A stretch of DNA of 64,000 bases, taken from Macrococcus brunensis. Lineage in GTDB: Bacteria; Bacillota; Bacilli; Staphylococcales; Staphylococcaceae. Positions 1-8,025 of the stretch are shown here, in pieces. The DNA is taken from the NCBI RefSeq assembly GCF_004359615.1, contig NZ_SCWA01000006.1, positions 42,683 to 106,682 of the forward strand, read 5' to 3'. The notes under the pieces were generated by a model, which saw nothing but the letters and a program-made list of their open reading frames with translations, was not told the DNA's origin and made no database searches. The stretch's first letter is position 1, and each line of letters starts with the position of its first letter. A program made the position numbers and the translations under genes.

Positions 1-24
1 TCACAAGTTATGCGTTCTAACTAA
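1..24 (+). CDS. rpsT: Ribosomal protein S20, 3' end only (partial)
   Basis: Only the last seven codons and the TAA stop lie in the window; they read SQVMRSN. This resembles the C-terminus of staphylococcal S20, which ends in a KSQ-x-M-type tail. The position, convergent with holA and followed at once by a strong terminator, is the conserved rpsT/holA arrangement of Bacillota. S20 is a 16S rRNA-binding protein of the small subunit. The call rests on seven residues plus synteny. Confidence 0.7.
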   Translation, partial: SQVMRSN

Positions 25-30
25 TAATGA

Positions 31-54
31 AAGCCCGCGAAAGCGGGCTTTTTT
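31..54 (+). terminator. Rho-independent terminator after rpsT
   Basis: The stem is AAGCCCGC (31-38) paired with GCGGGCTT (43-50) around a GAAA tetraloop, followed by a T run. The stop codon of the convergent holA lies inside the T run (53-55), so the hairpin probably ends both transcripts. Confidence 0.9.
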
Positions 55-1021
55 ATATGCCTAAAATAAATAATTCTAAAATTAAGACCTTATCCATATA
101 AGACGATTTAAGCTGATAATCTGTTTTAGCACAGCTATCGATCACTTTAAGGATATCGCTCAAGTTAAGACGTGATACTTTTCGTAGGGCGAGCTTCACT
201 CTATATGGATGAATCTTGAGCTGCTTAGCGATCTGAGCCTCACTGAAACCTTTCTGACTCAGTATCTTAGTCTGATAGAAAAGGCGGTACTGACCACTGA
301 TGAGCGCTAATAGTTTAATCGGTTCTTCTTTCATACTGATCAAGTCTTTCAGCAGCACGATTGCTTCTTTCTTACGATGAGTCGTAATATAATCTGTCAG
401 CAGGAAGACATTCTGCTCCAGACTACGGGAGACAATCATTTCAACATGCGACTTTGTAATGATGGAATCATCACCTAAATACAGAAGCAGTTTATGCATC
501 TCATTTGATACCAGTTTATAATCGGCACCTGTCAGCTGAATCAGTTCATCAAGCGCATCTTGCTTGATGTCTTTAAATTGATTATTCATCTCCTGCTTGA
601 CCCATTTCTTCAGTGCCATTTCGTCCAAAGCATCTATTTTATTGACTTGATGCAGCTTTTTCATGTTTTTGACTATTTTTTTACGTTCATCCAGCTTGTC
701 GCTGTTCACTTCAAAAATGACGACATTCGGTCCCGTGAACTGTTCTACAAATTGCGCGAGCGCATCAAGCTGATGTTCGACTGCTACACGTGGTTTCTCC
801 CCTGTAAAAAGATAACTGTTTTTGACGACAATGACCTTCTGCTCACTGAGAAATGGGATTGTCATCGCGTCTTCTATAATATTCTGGATAGGTGTCTCCA
901 GCAGATCGTATCTTGAAAAATTAAAGTCATCCTGTTCAGGCAGTAAATCACTGACGATTTTAGTTGTTCGTTCTGCCACTAGTTCCGGAACGACACCATG
1001 ATTGATGATAATAGCATTCAA
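53..1021 (-). CDS. holA: DNA polymerase III subunit delta (clamp loader)
   Basis: HolA is the delta subunit of the clamp loader, which opens the beta sliding clamp for loading onto primed DNA. The 322-residue protein has the expected family length. The N-terminus resembles the first beta strand of an AAA+ delta fold, and the C-terminal third is the helical collar region. Synteny with rpsT, yqzM and comEC is the classical one. I chose a TTG start at 1021 because AAGGGAG lies seven bases upstream; an ATG 16 codons further out has no ribosome-binding site and gives residues with no family counterpart. The gene appears monocistronic. Confidence 0.9.
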   Translation of the reverse strand: MNAIIINHGVVPELVAERTTKIVSDLLPEQDDFNFSRYDLLETPIQNIIEDAMTIPFLSEQKVIVVKNSYLFTGEKPRVAVEHQLDALAQFVEQFTGPNVVIFEVNSDKLDERKKIVKNMKKLHQVNKIDALDEMALKKWVKQEMNNQFKDIKQDALDELIQLTGADYKLVSNEMHKLLLYLGDDSIITKSHVEMIVSRSLEQNVFLLTDYITTHRKKEAIVLLKDLISMKEEPIKLLALISGQYRLFYQTKILSQKGFSEAQIAKQLKIHPYRVKLALRKVSRLNLSDILKVIDSCAKTDYQLKSSYMDKVLILELFILGI

Positions 1022-1108
1022 ATTAAGAACTCCCTTGATAAATCTTAATTTCATTATAGCTTTTTTCACATAAATATCATATACTTAACCTAAATGGAGG
1101 TTGATAAC

Positions 1109-1243
1109 ATGAATCATTTTGAACATGATGTGCAATCTAAAAACAATGACGTGAAAGATTCACTCCTTGCAATGGGTACAGGTTTCGGCGCGTTTGCTGC
1201 TATCTATATCATCGCTCAAATCTTTAATCTTTTAGCAAAATAA
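1109..1243 (+). CDS. yqzM: YqzM family small membrane protein
   Basis: This 44-codon gene starts with ATG, nine bases after a GGAGG site at 1096-1100. The protein begins MNHFEHDVQSKNND and ends in one hydrophobic segment (about residues 22-42), so it is probably a single-pass membrane protein. Bacillus subtilis has a 44-residue protein, YqzM, of the same pattern at the same place between comEC and holA; that comparison is from memory. The function is unknown. It is divergent from holA and convergent with comEC, and a strong hairpin follows. Confidence 0.85.
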   Translation: MNHFEHDVQSKNNDVKDSLLAMGTGFGAFAAIYIIAQIFNLLAK

Positions 1244-1266
1244 AAGACCGCTCGCGGTCTTTTTTT
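1243..1266 (+). terminator. Bidirectional terminator between yqzM and comEC
   Basis: The stem AAAGACCG (1243-1250) pairs with CGGTCTTT (1255-1262) over a CTCG loop. A T run follows on the plus strand and an A run on the other side, so it can serve both convergent genes. Confidence 0.85.
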
Positions 1267-3518
1267 TATGGTCTTTTCGCTGTCCTGACCGTATTTAGAA
1301 ATTCTATTTTTCCGTCTGACTGCGTATTTAAAATATGAATTTTTCTCGCCGTTAACTTATTCACTACTTCCTCATGAGGATGACCAAAACGATTATTTCT
1401 ACCAGCTGAAATCACGGCATATTTAGGCTGAACACAGTCCAGCAGTTCATCTGAAGTACTCGTCTTACTGCCATGGTGCCCCACTTTAAGAACATCAATC
1501 TCGGCGCTGCATAGCTGTGCTATTAACGAAGTCTCTATGTCCGTCGGCGCGTCTGCCATCAGCAAGTAACGGCGGCCAAGTGTTATCCTCGAAATAATAC
1601 TGCTGTCATTCTCCTCACTGAACGAACCCCTTGTATTAAAGAATTCAACTACTGCATGTCCAACTCTCATCTTATCAATCTGTTTCGAATCGATAATCTC
1701 AGTATCTCCTGCTTTCGCCAGAGCAAGCAGCTCGTCATATTTATCATGGCCCGGTGCCTCTTTATTTAGTATCAAATAGTCCACATGTATCAAGCGGAGT
1801 AAATGCACTGCTTCACCAAAATGATCAGCATCAGGATGTGTGATCAGTAGATAATCAATTTTCTGATACCCTTTCTCTTTTAGCACACCATGTAAATGAA
1901 ATGCGACTGCGTCATTCTCTTTCCGCCGTTTCTGCCACTCCTCTTTCGGCAGTTCCATCTGTCCACCTGTGTCTGTCACAAGTATCTGCCCGCCGCTTTC
2001 CACTATTGAACTATCTCCCTGGCCGACATCTATAAAAGTTACACCTTCTTCATGCGACTGTATGACACTTAAACAATACAGGAGTAAAAACAGGGCCATT
2101 GTATAGCTGACAAACTGGATTACTGAAAACTTAAGTCTTAATAAAATATAGAAAATAATCAATGTCAGGATAAGATAGAGTTCAGCTCCCGTATTCGCCA
2201 TATGAATATCCGGAAGATGGACAAGACTGTAAATATCAATCATTAAGTCATTCAGGAAAAAAGCAGCTTTTAATAAATAATCAAACCAGCCAGGCAACGT
2301 ATGCAGCAGAATCACCCATAGCAAAATAATCGTACAAAGCGGAAACATGACAACTGTAAAAAAAGGAATAAAAAGAAGATTGGTAAGAAGTCCGATGACT
2401 TGAAAACTGTTGAAGTTGATAAGCAAAATGGGAATACTTGCGAGCTGAGAAACCAAACAGGTTATGACGAGCAGAGAGATAGGCCGTCTGTCCTGATAAA
2501 GATTGCTCGTAAAAATTAAAATAAAAGAGATGAAGTAGGACAGCTGAAAACCGATATCAAAAATAGCCGTCGGTTCAACCAGAAGAAAAAGCAGAAAAGA
2601 TAAAGAAAGCGCATCGAGAAGGTTGATACCATATCTTTTTAATGCCATATAAATTAGTATAAAAAGTGAAGACCTGATGACAGATGGTGATAGTCCGGTC
2701 AGTATGGTATATATTGGAATAATTAAAAACATAGCAGCTGTACACCAGTAAAGAGGTATATAGAACCGTTTCAGCAGAAAGAAGAGCTGCACACTGATTA
2801 AAGCAACATGAGAACCGCTGATGGCATAAAGATGATAAATACCTAGTACCTTCAGTTTATCGAGTTCATCTGTTGACAGATACCTTGTATCACCGAGCGT
2901 CAGGGCAACCACATAACGCATGTTAAAACGGTCGCTTATCATCATCTGATCAGCAAGCTGGACACGATACAGCTTCAGCTGATCAATTATATTAAGTTCT
3001 ACTTTCCTGCAGGACGACCAGTCGATATTTTTCACAGTCGCCTGGTAATGGATATTCTGCCGCTTTAAATACTCGGCGTAGTCGAACTTCAGCCCATTTG
3101 TGTTCGGGAGCGGCTGCCTCAGTTCAACAGAAGCTGAACACGTCCTGAAATAAGGCATACTGCTGACCAGCTTCTTCTGCTCATTCTCCGTCTTAATATA
3201 ATAACTGAATCTTACCGGCTGATTTTGTATGAGCGCAACACCGGAAAAATAATCACCATCAATATTCTGCTCATCAGTAAATACGAGGAACGATGTCAAA
3301 GTCCCTCTTTTAGTGTCTGTCCAGTCAAAATCTGCTACAGGTTCACTGTATGAATAAAAATAGAAAAAGAGTCCCATGGCAGTGAAACCTAAAATATAGA
3401 TTAACCTTTGCTTTTGATAACAGTGAATGATGATTAAGAGAAATAAGATACATGCACTTAACGGGGCGAACCGAAACAATGTTCCGCAGAATGCAGCGAC
3501 AGCCAGATTAAACCACAT
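1266..3518 (-). CDS. comEC: DNA internalization competence protein ComEC/Rec2
   Basis: ComEC forms the membrane channel that takes single-stranded transforming DNA into the cytoplasm. The 750-residue protein has N-terminal membrane segments, an OB-like extracellular part, the multi-helix Competence domain (about 200-480), and a C-terminal metallo-beta-lactamase-like domain (about 495-745). That domain has motifs GQGDSS, THPDADHFG and GHHGS, consistent with the nuclease role proposed for it. An AAAGGAGG site lies before the ATG. It is the last gene of comEA-comEB-comEC, 12 bases after comEB, and nothing in it looks broken. Confidence 0.95.
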   Translation of the reverse strand: MWFNLAVAAFCGTLFRFAPLSACILFLLIIIHCYQKQRLIYILGFTAMGLFFYFYSYSEPVADFDWTDTKRGTLTSFLVFTDEQNIDGDYFSGVALIQNQPVRFSYYIKTENEQKKLVSSMPYFRTCSASVELRQPLPNTNGLKFDYAEYLKRQNIHYQATVKNIDWSSCRKVELNIIDQLKLYRVQLADQMMISDRFNMRYVVALTLGDTRYLSTDELDKLKVLGIYHLYAISGSHVALISVQLFFLLKRFYIPLYWCTAAMFLIIPIYTILTGLSPSVIRSSLFILIYMALKRYGINLLDALSLSFLLFLLVEPTAIFDIGFQLSYFISFILIFTSNLYQDRRPISLLVITCLVSQLASIPILLINFNSFQVIGLLTNLLFIPFFTVVMFPLCTIILLWVILLHTLPGWFDYLLKAAFFLNDLMIDIYSLVHLPDIHMANTGAELYLILTLIIFYILLRLKFSVIQFVSYTMALFLLLYCLSVIQSHEEGVTFIDVGQGDSSIVESGGQILVTDTGGQMELPKEEWQKRRKENDAVAFHLHGVLKEKGYQKIDYLLITHPDADHFGEAVHLLRLIHVDYLILNKEAPGHDKYDELLALAKAGDTEIIDSKQIDKMRVGHAVVEFFNTRGSFSEENDSSIISRITLGRRYLLMADAPTDIETSLIAQLCSAEIDVLKVGHHGSKTSTSDELLDCVQPKYAVISAGRNNRFGHPHEEVVNKLTARKIHILNTQSDGKIEFLNTVRTAKRP

Positions 3519-3530
3519 GTATCCTCCTTT

Positions 3531-3995
3531 TTATTCAATCATTTTAAAATATTCCGCTACTTTACTCGCATCAAAAGGTATCTTCTCTACTTGAATACCT
3601 GCTTTTTGCAGTAACTCAACTGCATACGAGTGATTCTTATAATCTATTGCATAGGAGACCTTGCTGATTCCTGCTTGAATCAGGGATTTCGTACAATGAA
3701 TACAAGGAAAATGTGTGACGTAGATTTCAGCGCCTGTCGTCGAAACACCTAGTTTTGCACATTGCAGGAGTGCGTTCATCTCTGCATGGACGGTTCTGAT
3801 GCAATGTCCCTCTTCCAAATAACAGCCGACGTCTGTACAGTGTGCTTCACCTGCTACAGAACCGTTGTAGCCGCCCGCAATAATTCTATTATCCTTAACG
3901 ATGGTCGCACCTACACTTAATCTGTTACATGTTGAACGTAATGCGAGTAGCTGGCTCTGTGCCATAAAATAATCCTGCCATTTAATTCTTTCCAC
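3531..3995 (-). CDS. comEB: ComEB, deoxycytidylate (dCMP) deaminase family
   Basis: This is a zinc-dependent deaminase of 154 residues. It has the catalytic HAE motif at 70-72 and the zinc-binding pair PCIHC at 97-101. An additional His/Cys set (around C53, C58, H64) is typical of dCMP deaminases, which turn dCMP into dUMP for thymidylate synthesis. Its place in the late competence operon is conserved, although in Bacillus comEB is not needed for DNA uptake itself. It lies between comEA and comEC on the same strand. Confidence 0.92.
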   Translation of the reverse strand: MERIKWQDYFMAQSQLLALRSTCNRLSVGATIVKDNRIIAGGYNGSVAGEAHCTDVGCYLEEGHCIRTVHAEMNALLQCAKLGVSTTGAEIYVTHFPCIHCTKSLIQAGISKVSYAIDYKNHSYAVELLQKAGIQVEKIPFDASKVAEYFKMIE

Positions 3996-4045
3996 AATGA
4001 TCCCTCCAATAGTCTCATTGTAAGGAATGAATCCGTCTCTGGCAA

Positions 4046-4666
4046 TTACAATTCAATAAACGGCTCAAGAGACGTATAAGTTTTATCGCCGATGCCTTTT
4101 ATCTCTTTCATCTCTTCTTTTGATTTAAAACCACCATGCTGTTCACGGTAATGCAAAATGTCTGCCGCTTTCTTAGGACCTATGCCCGGTATTTCCTGCA
4201 GCTCTGATTCTGTTGCAGTATTGATATTGACCACTTTGGTCTCTGGATCAGTTTTCGTTGATGATTTATTCTGATACATGGTAAACTTCTCTTCTTTCAC
4301 CTCTCCTTTGAACGGGACATAAATCACCATCTGATCAGTCAACTGCATAGACAGATTGACCGCTTCAAGATCAGCATTTTCTCTCGGCACTGCAAGCATG
4401 ATGACATCATTGACACGCTGACTTTCCTGCGTAGGATAGACACCCGGATGCTTGACAGCCCCTTTAATGTCAACCATCAGTTCTTTTTGAGGGGCTTCAG
4501 TTGTCACTACTTTTTCGACCGTCTGCTTTTCAGTTGCCAGAGTTTCCAGCGGCTCTACTGATTTTTTGAAGGACGACTGATAAATAAATAAGACAGCCAT
4601 CAGCACAACAACGCAGATTCCAATTTTCATTTTATGCGTCTGAATCAGTTCCTGAATTTTTTCCAC
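4046..4666 (-). CDS. comEA: ComEA, membrane-anchored DNA receptor
   Basis: ComEA binds double-stranded DNA outside the membrane during transformation. The 206-residue protein has one N-terminal membrane anchor (about 15-30), a linker, an SLBB-like domain (about 62-120) and two helix-hairpin-helix motifs: PGIGPKKA near 159-166 and IKGIGDKT near 189-196. The start is GTG. Its ribosome-binding site GGGGAGGTG is the 3' arm of a terminator-like hairpin, and the seven-T run is the spacer, so translation and termination signals overlap. It is the first gene of the comE operon. Confidence 0.92.
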   Translation of the reverse strand: MEKIQELIQTHKMKIGICVVVLMAVLFIYQSSFKKSVEPLETLATEKQTVEKVVTTEAPQKELMVDIKGAVKHPGVYPTQESQRVNDVIMLAVPRENADLEAVNLSMQLTDQMVIYVPFKGEVKEEKFTMYQNKSSTKTDPETKVVNINTATESELQEIPGIGPKKAADILHYREQHGGFKSKEEMKEIKGIGDKTYTSLEPFIEL

Positions 4667-4700
4667 AAAAAAACACCTCCCCTTAATAATCGGAGAGATG
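4667..4700 (-). terminator. Terminator of the yqeH-yqeM operon, overlapping the comEA ribosome-binding site
   Basis: Read on the minus strand, CATCTCTCC (4700-4692) pairs with GGGGAGGTG (4682-4674) as nine pairs including two G-U, followed by seven U residues and then the comEA GTG codon. The 3' arm is also the only good Shine-Dalgarno sequence of comEA. Confidence 0.75.
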
Positions 4701-4732
4701 TTGCGATTTTATTTTTTCTGTCACAATAAAAA

Positions 4733-5461
4733 TTATCTTTTACATTTTTTACGTGCAACATAAAAGATTCTTTCAGCGTCTTCTTCTATCGGTCTATCAG
4801 TATTAAAATCCGCAAAAACTTTTTCAACTGTAAACTGATTCGTCTCTAACAGCTCGATATAAAATTCCAATGGAAAAGTGCGCTGATAATGCGATTCATC
4901 AAAACGACGATATCTGCCATCTTCTTCAAGCGTAAAGAAACTCATATCGTGATAGACACTGTTCTCTTCTTCTCCGGGCTCTGTCTGCCAAAGGTAAGTC
5001 ACATGTTCTGTCTCGTCACTATATGTCTGTCCGTCAAAGAGATTCGTCATCTTCCAGACAGAATGCACATCAAAAAGAAAAACACCGTCTTCTTCAAGGT
5101 GCATATAGACATGGCTGAACAGTTTGTTCAGGTCTTCTTCTGTTGTCACGTAGTTCATGCTGTCACAGAAACAAGTGATGACATCAAAGGTCATGTCCAA
5201 TTCAAGTGCCGTCATATCCTGCACCAGCCACTGAATAGAGGGGTCTTTTGTCTGTGCCACTGTCAGCATGTCCTCACTCAGATCTACACCGACACGATCC
5301 AGCTGTTTTGGCAGAAGTGCCGTGAATGAACCCGTGCCACACGCAAGATCCAGTATAGACTGCTTACCATTCAGATAAGGTACAGTCAGTTCGAGCCACT
5401 TATCATACGGCTGATCATACATCAGTTCATCATAAAGAACTGCAAATGCCTCGTAAGTCAT
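4733..5461 (-). CDS. yqeM: Class I SAM-dependent methyltransferase YqeM
   Basis: The 242-residue protein has the glycine-rich SAM-binding motif LDLACGTGSF (37-46), an acidic end of beta 2 (GVDLSEDML), and a motif-IV-like ITCFCDSMNY. The substrate is not known for the YqeM family. The context (rsfS, yqeK, nadD, yhbY, aroE, yqeH upstream; comEA downstream) matches Bacillus subtilis. Its start overlaps the rsfS stop by one base, which suggests translational coupling. It is the last gene before a terminator. Confidence 0.85.
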   Translation of the reverse strand: MTYEAFAVLYDELMYDQPYDKWLELTVPYLNGKQSILDLACGTGSFTALLPKQLDRVGVDLSEDMLTVAQTKDPSIQWLVQDMTALELDMTFDVITCFCDSMNYVTTEEDLNKLFSHVYMHLEEDGVFLFDVHSVWKMTNLFDGQTYSDETEHVTYLWQTEPGEEENSVYHDMSFFTLEEDGRYRRFDESHYQRTFPLEFYIELLETNQFTVEKVFADFNTDRPIEEDAERIFYVARKKCKR

Positions 5462-5802
5462 TATTCGTAAGTGATGAACTCTGCATCACGATACAGACGC
5501 TCTAAGTTATAGTAGCTCCGCTCATCGCGGTGGAAAATGTGGACGACAACATCATCTAAGTCAACGAGTACCCACTGTGCTTCATTAAACCCTTCAAGTT
5601 TGCCCACATCAATTCCTGCTTCTTCTGCCTGCTGCTTCACTTCTCTAGCGATTGCCTGCACCTGACGGTCAGAATTGGCATGGCAGATGACATAGTAATC
5701 AGTAATCCCGCTGATTTCTTTGACATCTATACCGATAATTTCTTCAGCTTTTTTATCGTCACACGCTTTAAACGCGAGTTCAAGTAATTGTTTTGAATTC
5801 AT
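5461..5802 (-). CDS. rsfS: Ribosomal silencing factor RsfS
   Basis: RsfS binds ribosomal protein L14 (uL14) and blocks joining of the subunits when nutrients are scarce. The 113-residue length and the conserved core (DVKEISGITDYYVICHANSDRQ is the central stretch; about 25-45) fit the Iojap/DUF143 family, as does the tail with HIFHRDERSYYNLERL. It sits 19 bases after yqeK and overlaps yqeM by one base, in the usual nadD-yqeK-rsfS-yqeM order. Confidence 0.93.
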   Translation of the reverse strand: MNSKQLLELAFKACDDKKAEEIIGIDVKEISGITDYYVICHANSDRQVQAIAREVKQQAEEAGIDVGKLEGFNEAQWVLVDLDDVVVHIFHRDERSYYNLERLYRDAEFITYE

Positions 5803-5820
5803 TCAATCCATCCTTTAATA

Positions 5821-6387
5821 TTATTTTTCAAGGTTATAGTAATTCAGACAGTCTATCGTCAGCGGATAGATCACATGATCCTGCTCTACTAAGTATAAGA
5901 CCGTCCGTTTAGAGATTTCATAGATGGCTTTATCAAGTTTCTGTTCCTCAAAAACGATCGTTCTGATCTCCTCAACGCCTGGTTGTGTTCGTCCCGGTTC
6001 TATATAATCCGCAACAAAAATAATTTTTTCACTGAGTGTCATCTGGTTGCGACCAGTCGTGTGATGATAGATAGCCAGATAAATCTCTTCATCATCCACA
6101 CCGAATTCATGTTTCATAATCGCTGCACCGACCGGTCCATGCAAAATCTCAGAGTTATAAGCTAAAAGTGCATTATCAAGCTCATACTTTGTCACTTTCT
6201 GATAAAGCTTTGAAAGTCCATCGTATTTAGCATAGTCATGTAGAATGCCTGCAATTTCAACACGTTCAGCATCACCGCCAAAAATTTCAGCCATTTTAAC
6301 TGCCGTCTCTGCCACTCGTAGTGAATGTTCGAAACGTTTTTTAGGCAGTTTCTCTTCAACAATTTTAATCGCTTTTTTCTTCTTCAT
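5821..6387 (-). CDS. yqeK: HD-domain hydrolase YqeK (Ap4A hydrolase family)
   Basis: YqeK proteins are HD-domain enzymes that cleave diadenosine tetraphosphate symmetrically to two ADP, removing a stress nucleotide. Visible metal ligands are H21 in EHSLRVAETA and the HD pair at 50-51 in GILHDYAKYD, followed by HGPVGA and YHHTTGR motifs. I chose the ATG at 6387, with GAAAGGAACG upstream, giving 188 residues; an upstream ATG at 6417 adds ten residues inside nadD without a ribosome-binding site. The start overlaps the 3' end of nadD by 23 bases. Confidence 0.9.
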   Translation of the reverse strand: MKKKKAIKIVEEKLPKKRFEHSLRVAETAVKMAEIFGGDAERVEIAGILHDYAKYDGLSKLYQKVTKYELDNALLAYNSEILHGPVGAAIMKHEFGVDDEEIYLAIYHHTTGRNQMTLSEKIIFVADYIEPGRTQPGVEEIRTIVFEEQKLDKAIYEISKRTVLYLVEQDHVIYPLTIDCLNYYNLEK

Positions 6388-6931
6388 AAATACGTTCCTT
6401 TCGCACATACGTTTCAATGTCTTCAGTGAGCCAGAATTTCACTGTCTTACCCGCAGCAAGACGTGTTCTGATCTCTGTAGAGCTGACATCAATCCGCGGA
6501 ATATGGAAGCTCATGGCCTGTTCAACCTGCTGATACTCGACTGAGCGATTGACGATTAAAAACCTGCACATTTGATGCAGTTCATCTATGCGGTACCAGT
6601 TGTTCAACTGTTCATACTGGTCACTACCGATAACGACATAGATATCAAGGTCGGTTTCAAACAGATATTTAACGGTATCATAAGTGTAGCTCTGGCCTTT
6701 ACGCTCCAGCTCAAATGTTGACACTTCGCCAAACCCCAGTTCAGCGATACCTAGTTCCAGCATCTTCACTCTCTCTTTATCTGTTGCTACAGCATGGCGT
6801 GATTTTAGCGGGCTCTGCGCTGCCGGCATGAAAATAAAACGGTCTGGTCTGAAGGCATCGTATACTTCATTCGCTACAACTAAATGACCGACATGCAGAG
6901 GATCAAACGTTCCGCCATACAGAATAATCAT
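6365..6931 (-). CDS. nadD: Nicotinate-nucleotide adenylyltransferase
   Basis: NadD joins AMP to nicotinate mononucleotide in NAD synthesis. The nucleotidyltransferase signature GGTFDPLHVGH is at residues 6-16 and the second motif SSTEIR is near 154-159. The 188-residue length is normal. The start overlaps the yhbY stop by four bases (ATGA) and the 3' end overlaps yqeK, so the genes are tightly coupled. Confidence 0.95.
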   Translation of the reverse strand: MIILYGGTFDPLHVGHLVVANEVYDAFRPDRFIFMPAAQSPLKSRHAVATDKERVKMLELGIAELGFGEVSTFELERKGQSYTYDTVKYLFETDLDIYVVIGSDQYEQLNNWYRIDELHQMCRFLIVNRSVEYQQVEQAMSFHIPRIDVSSTEIRTRLAAGKTVKFWLTEDIETYVRKERIYEEEKSD

Positions 6932-7221
6932 CGAGGCAGTTCAATTTTCTTATGATTTTTAGAAGGCTTATAGAGAATAATCGTCGAACCGATTAACTGC
7001 ACAAGGTCACCGTGCACGCGACGTGCAACCTCTTCAGCCAGTTCATCTTTTTCATCATCATTGTTCTGAAGAATACTGACTTTAATCAATTCTCTCTTCT
7101 CAAGTACCTCATTCAGTTGTTCAATTAAATTTTCATTGACGCCGCCTTTACCGATCTGGAAGATCGGATCAAGATGATGTGCTTCTCCGCGTAAATAACG
7201 TTTTTGTTTGCCTGTTAACAT
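6928..7221 (-). CDS. yhbY: YhbY/CRM-domain ribosome assembly RNA-binding protein
   Basis: This is a CRM (CRS1-YhbY) domain protein of 97 residues that associates with pre-50S ribosomes in related bacteria. The family features LTGKQKRYLRGEAHHLDP at the N-terminus and the GKGGVN loop (the CRM GxxG-type loop) are present. The start at 7221 follows ATAGGAGGAACG; a longer frame to 7251 would run into aroE and lacks a site. It is in the aroE-yhbY-nadD order typical of Bacillota. Confidence 0.93.
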   Translation of the reverse strand: MLTGKQKRYLRGEAHHLDPIFQIGKGGVNENLIEQLNEVLEKRELIKVSILQNNDDEKDELAEEVARRVHGDLVQLIGSTIILYKPSKNHKKIELPR

Positions 7222-7231
7222 ATCGTTCCTC

Positions 7232-8023
7232 CTATAAATAATTTTTAACACATTCGGTCATAGCAGTTCTATCTGCTTTTAGACCTGTCCAGATTTCAAA
7301 ACTTTGCGCACCCTGGTTGATAAACATACCAAGACCATTAACAGTGGTCAGCCCCAGACGGTCAGCAAGCTTTAGAAAAGGGGTCATGCTCGGTGTATAG
7401 ATGATATCTGCAACAACCGCATCCGGATGAACCGATTTGAAGTCATAAAGCATCTCATCCTCAAATCCCGTCATGCCGACCGGTGTTGTATTGATCAGTA
7501 AATCCGCTCTATCCGCAAAACGCTCAATGTCATCGAGCGTAATCTTATGAACTTCAAATGGCCAGTCAGCCAGACGTTCAGGGCTGCGATTAGCGACTGT
7601 CACATCAGCACCTTTAGCGGCGAACCCTTGTGCAATCGCCCTACTGGCACCTCCTGCGCCGATTAACAGCACATGGCTGTATTCCTTAGGCGGCAGACTT
7701 TCAATAAACCCAGTTGCGTCTGTATTGTAGCCTGTCCACTTACCTTCAACTATCTTGACAGTGTTGACTGCCCCCATCTTCAAAGCAAGGTCATCTACTT
7801 CATCCAGATAGTCGATAATAGCTGTCTTAAAAGGAATCGTCACATTGAAGCCGTCAATTTCTCGCTCTGCCATAATATCACGGATATGATGAAAATGGTT
7901 CGGATTGATATCCAGTGCAATATAGGAATAATCAAGTCCAAGAGACTTGAAATTAGCATGATGCATGGCTGGTGATAATGAATGGCTGATTGGGTGACCG
8001 ATGACGGCAAAATTCATCGTCAT
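7232..8023 (-). CDS. aroE: Shikimate dehydrogenase (NADP+)
   Basis: AroE reduces 3-dehydroshikimate to shikimate in aromatic amino-acid synthesis. The 263-residue protein has the substrate motif GHPISHSLSP (9-18), the catalytic lysine K66 in NVTIPFKTA, the nucleotide loop GAGGASRAIA, the NADP-selective NRS motif and the C-terminal NGLGMFINQGA. There are two base pairs between the yqeH stop and the aroE start and no strong ribosome-binding site, so translation is probably coupled to yqeH. Confidence 0.95.
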   Translation of the reverse strand: MTMNFAVIGHPISHSLSPAMHHANFKSLGLDYSYIALDINPNHFHHIRDIMAEREIDGFNVTIPFKTAIIDYLDEVDDLALKMGAVNTVKIVEGKWTGYNTDATGFIESLPPKEYSHVLLIGAGGASRAIAQGFAAKGADVTVANRSPERLADWPFEVHKITLDDIERFADRADLLINTTPVGMTGFEDEMLYDFKSVHPDAVVADIIYTPSMTPFLKLADRLGLTTVNGLGMFINQGAQSFEIWTGLKADRTAMTECVKNYL

Positions 8024-8025
8024 GT

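Noticed and set aside
560..916. 118-codon plus-strand frame inside holA
   Set aside because: It is antisense to holA, has no ribosome-binding site, and its composition is that of a shadow frame.
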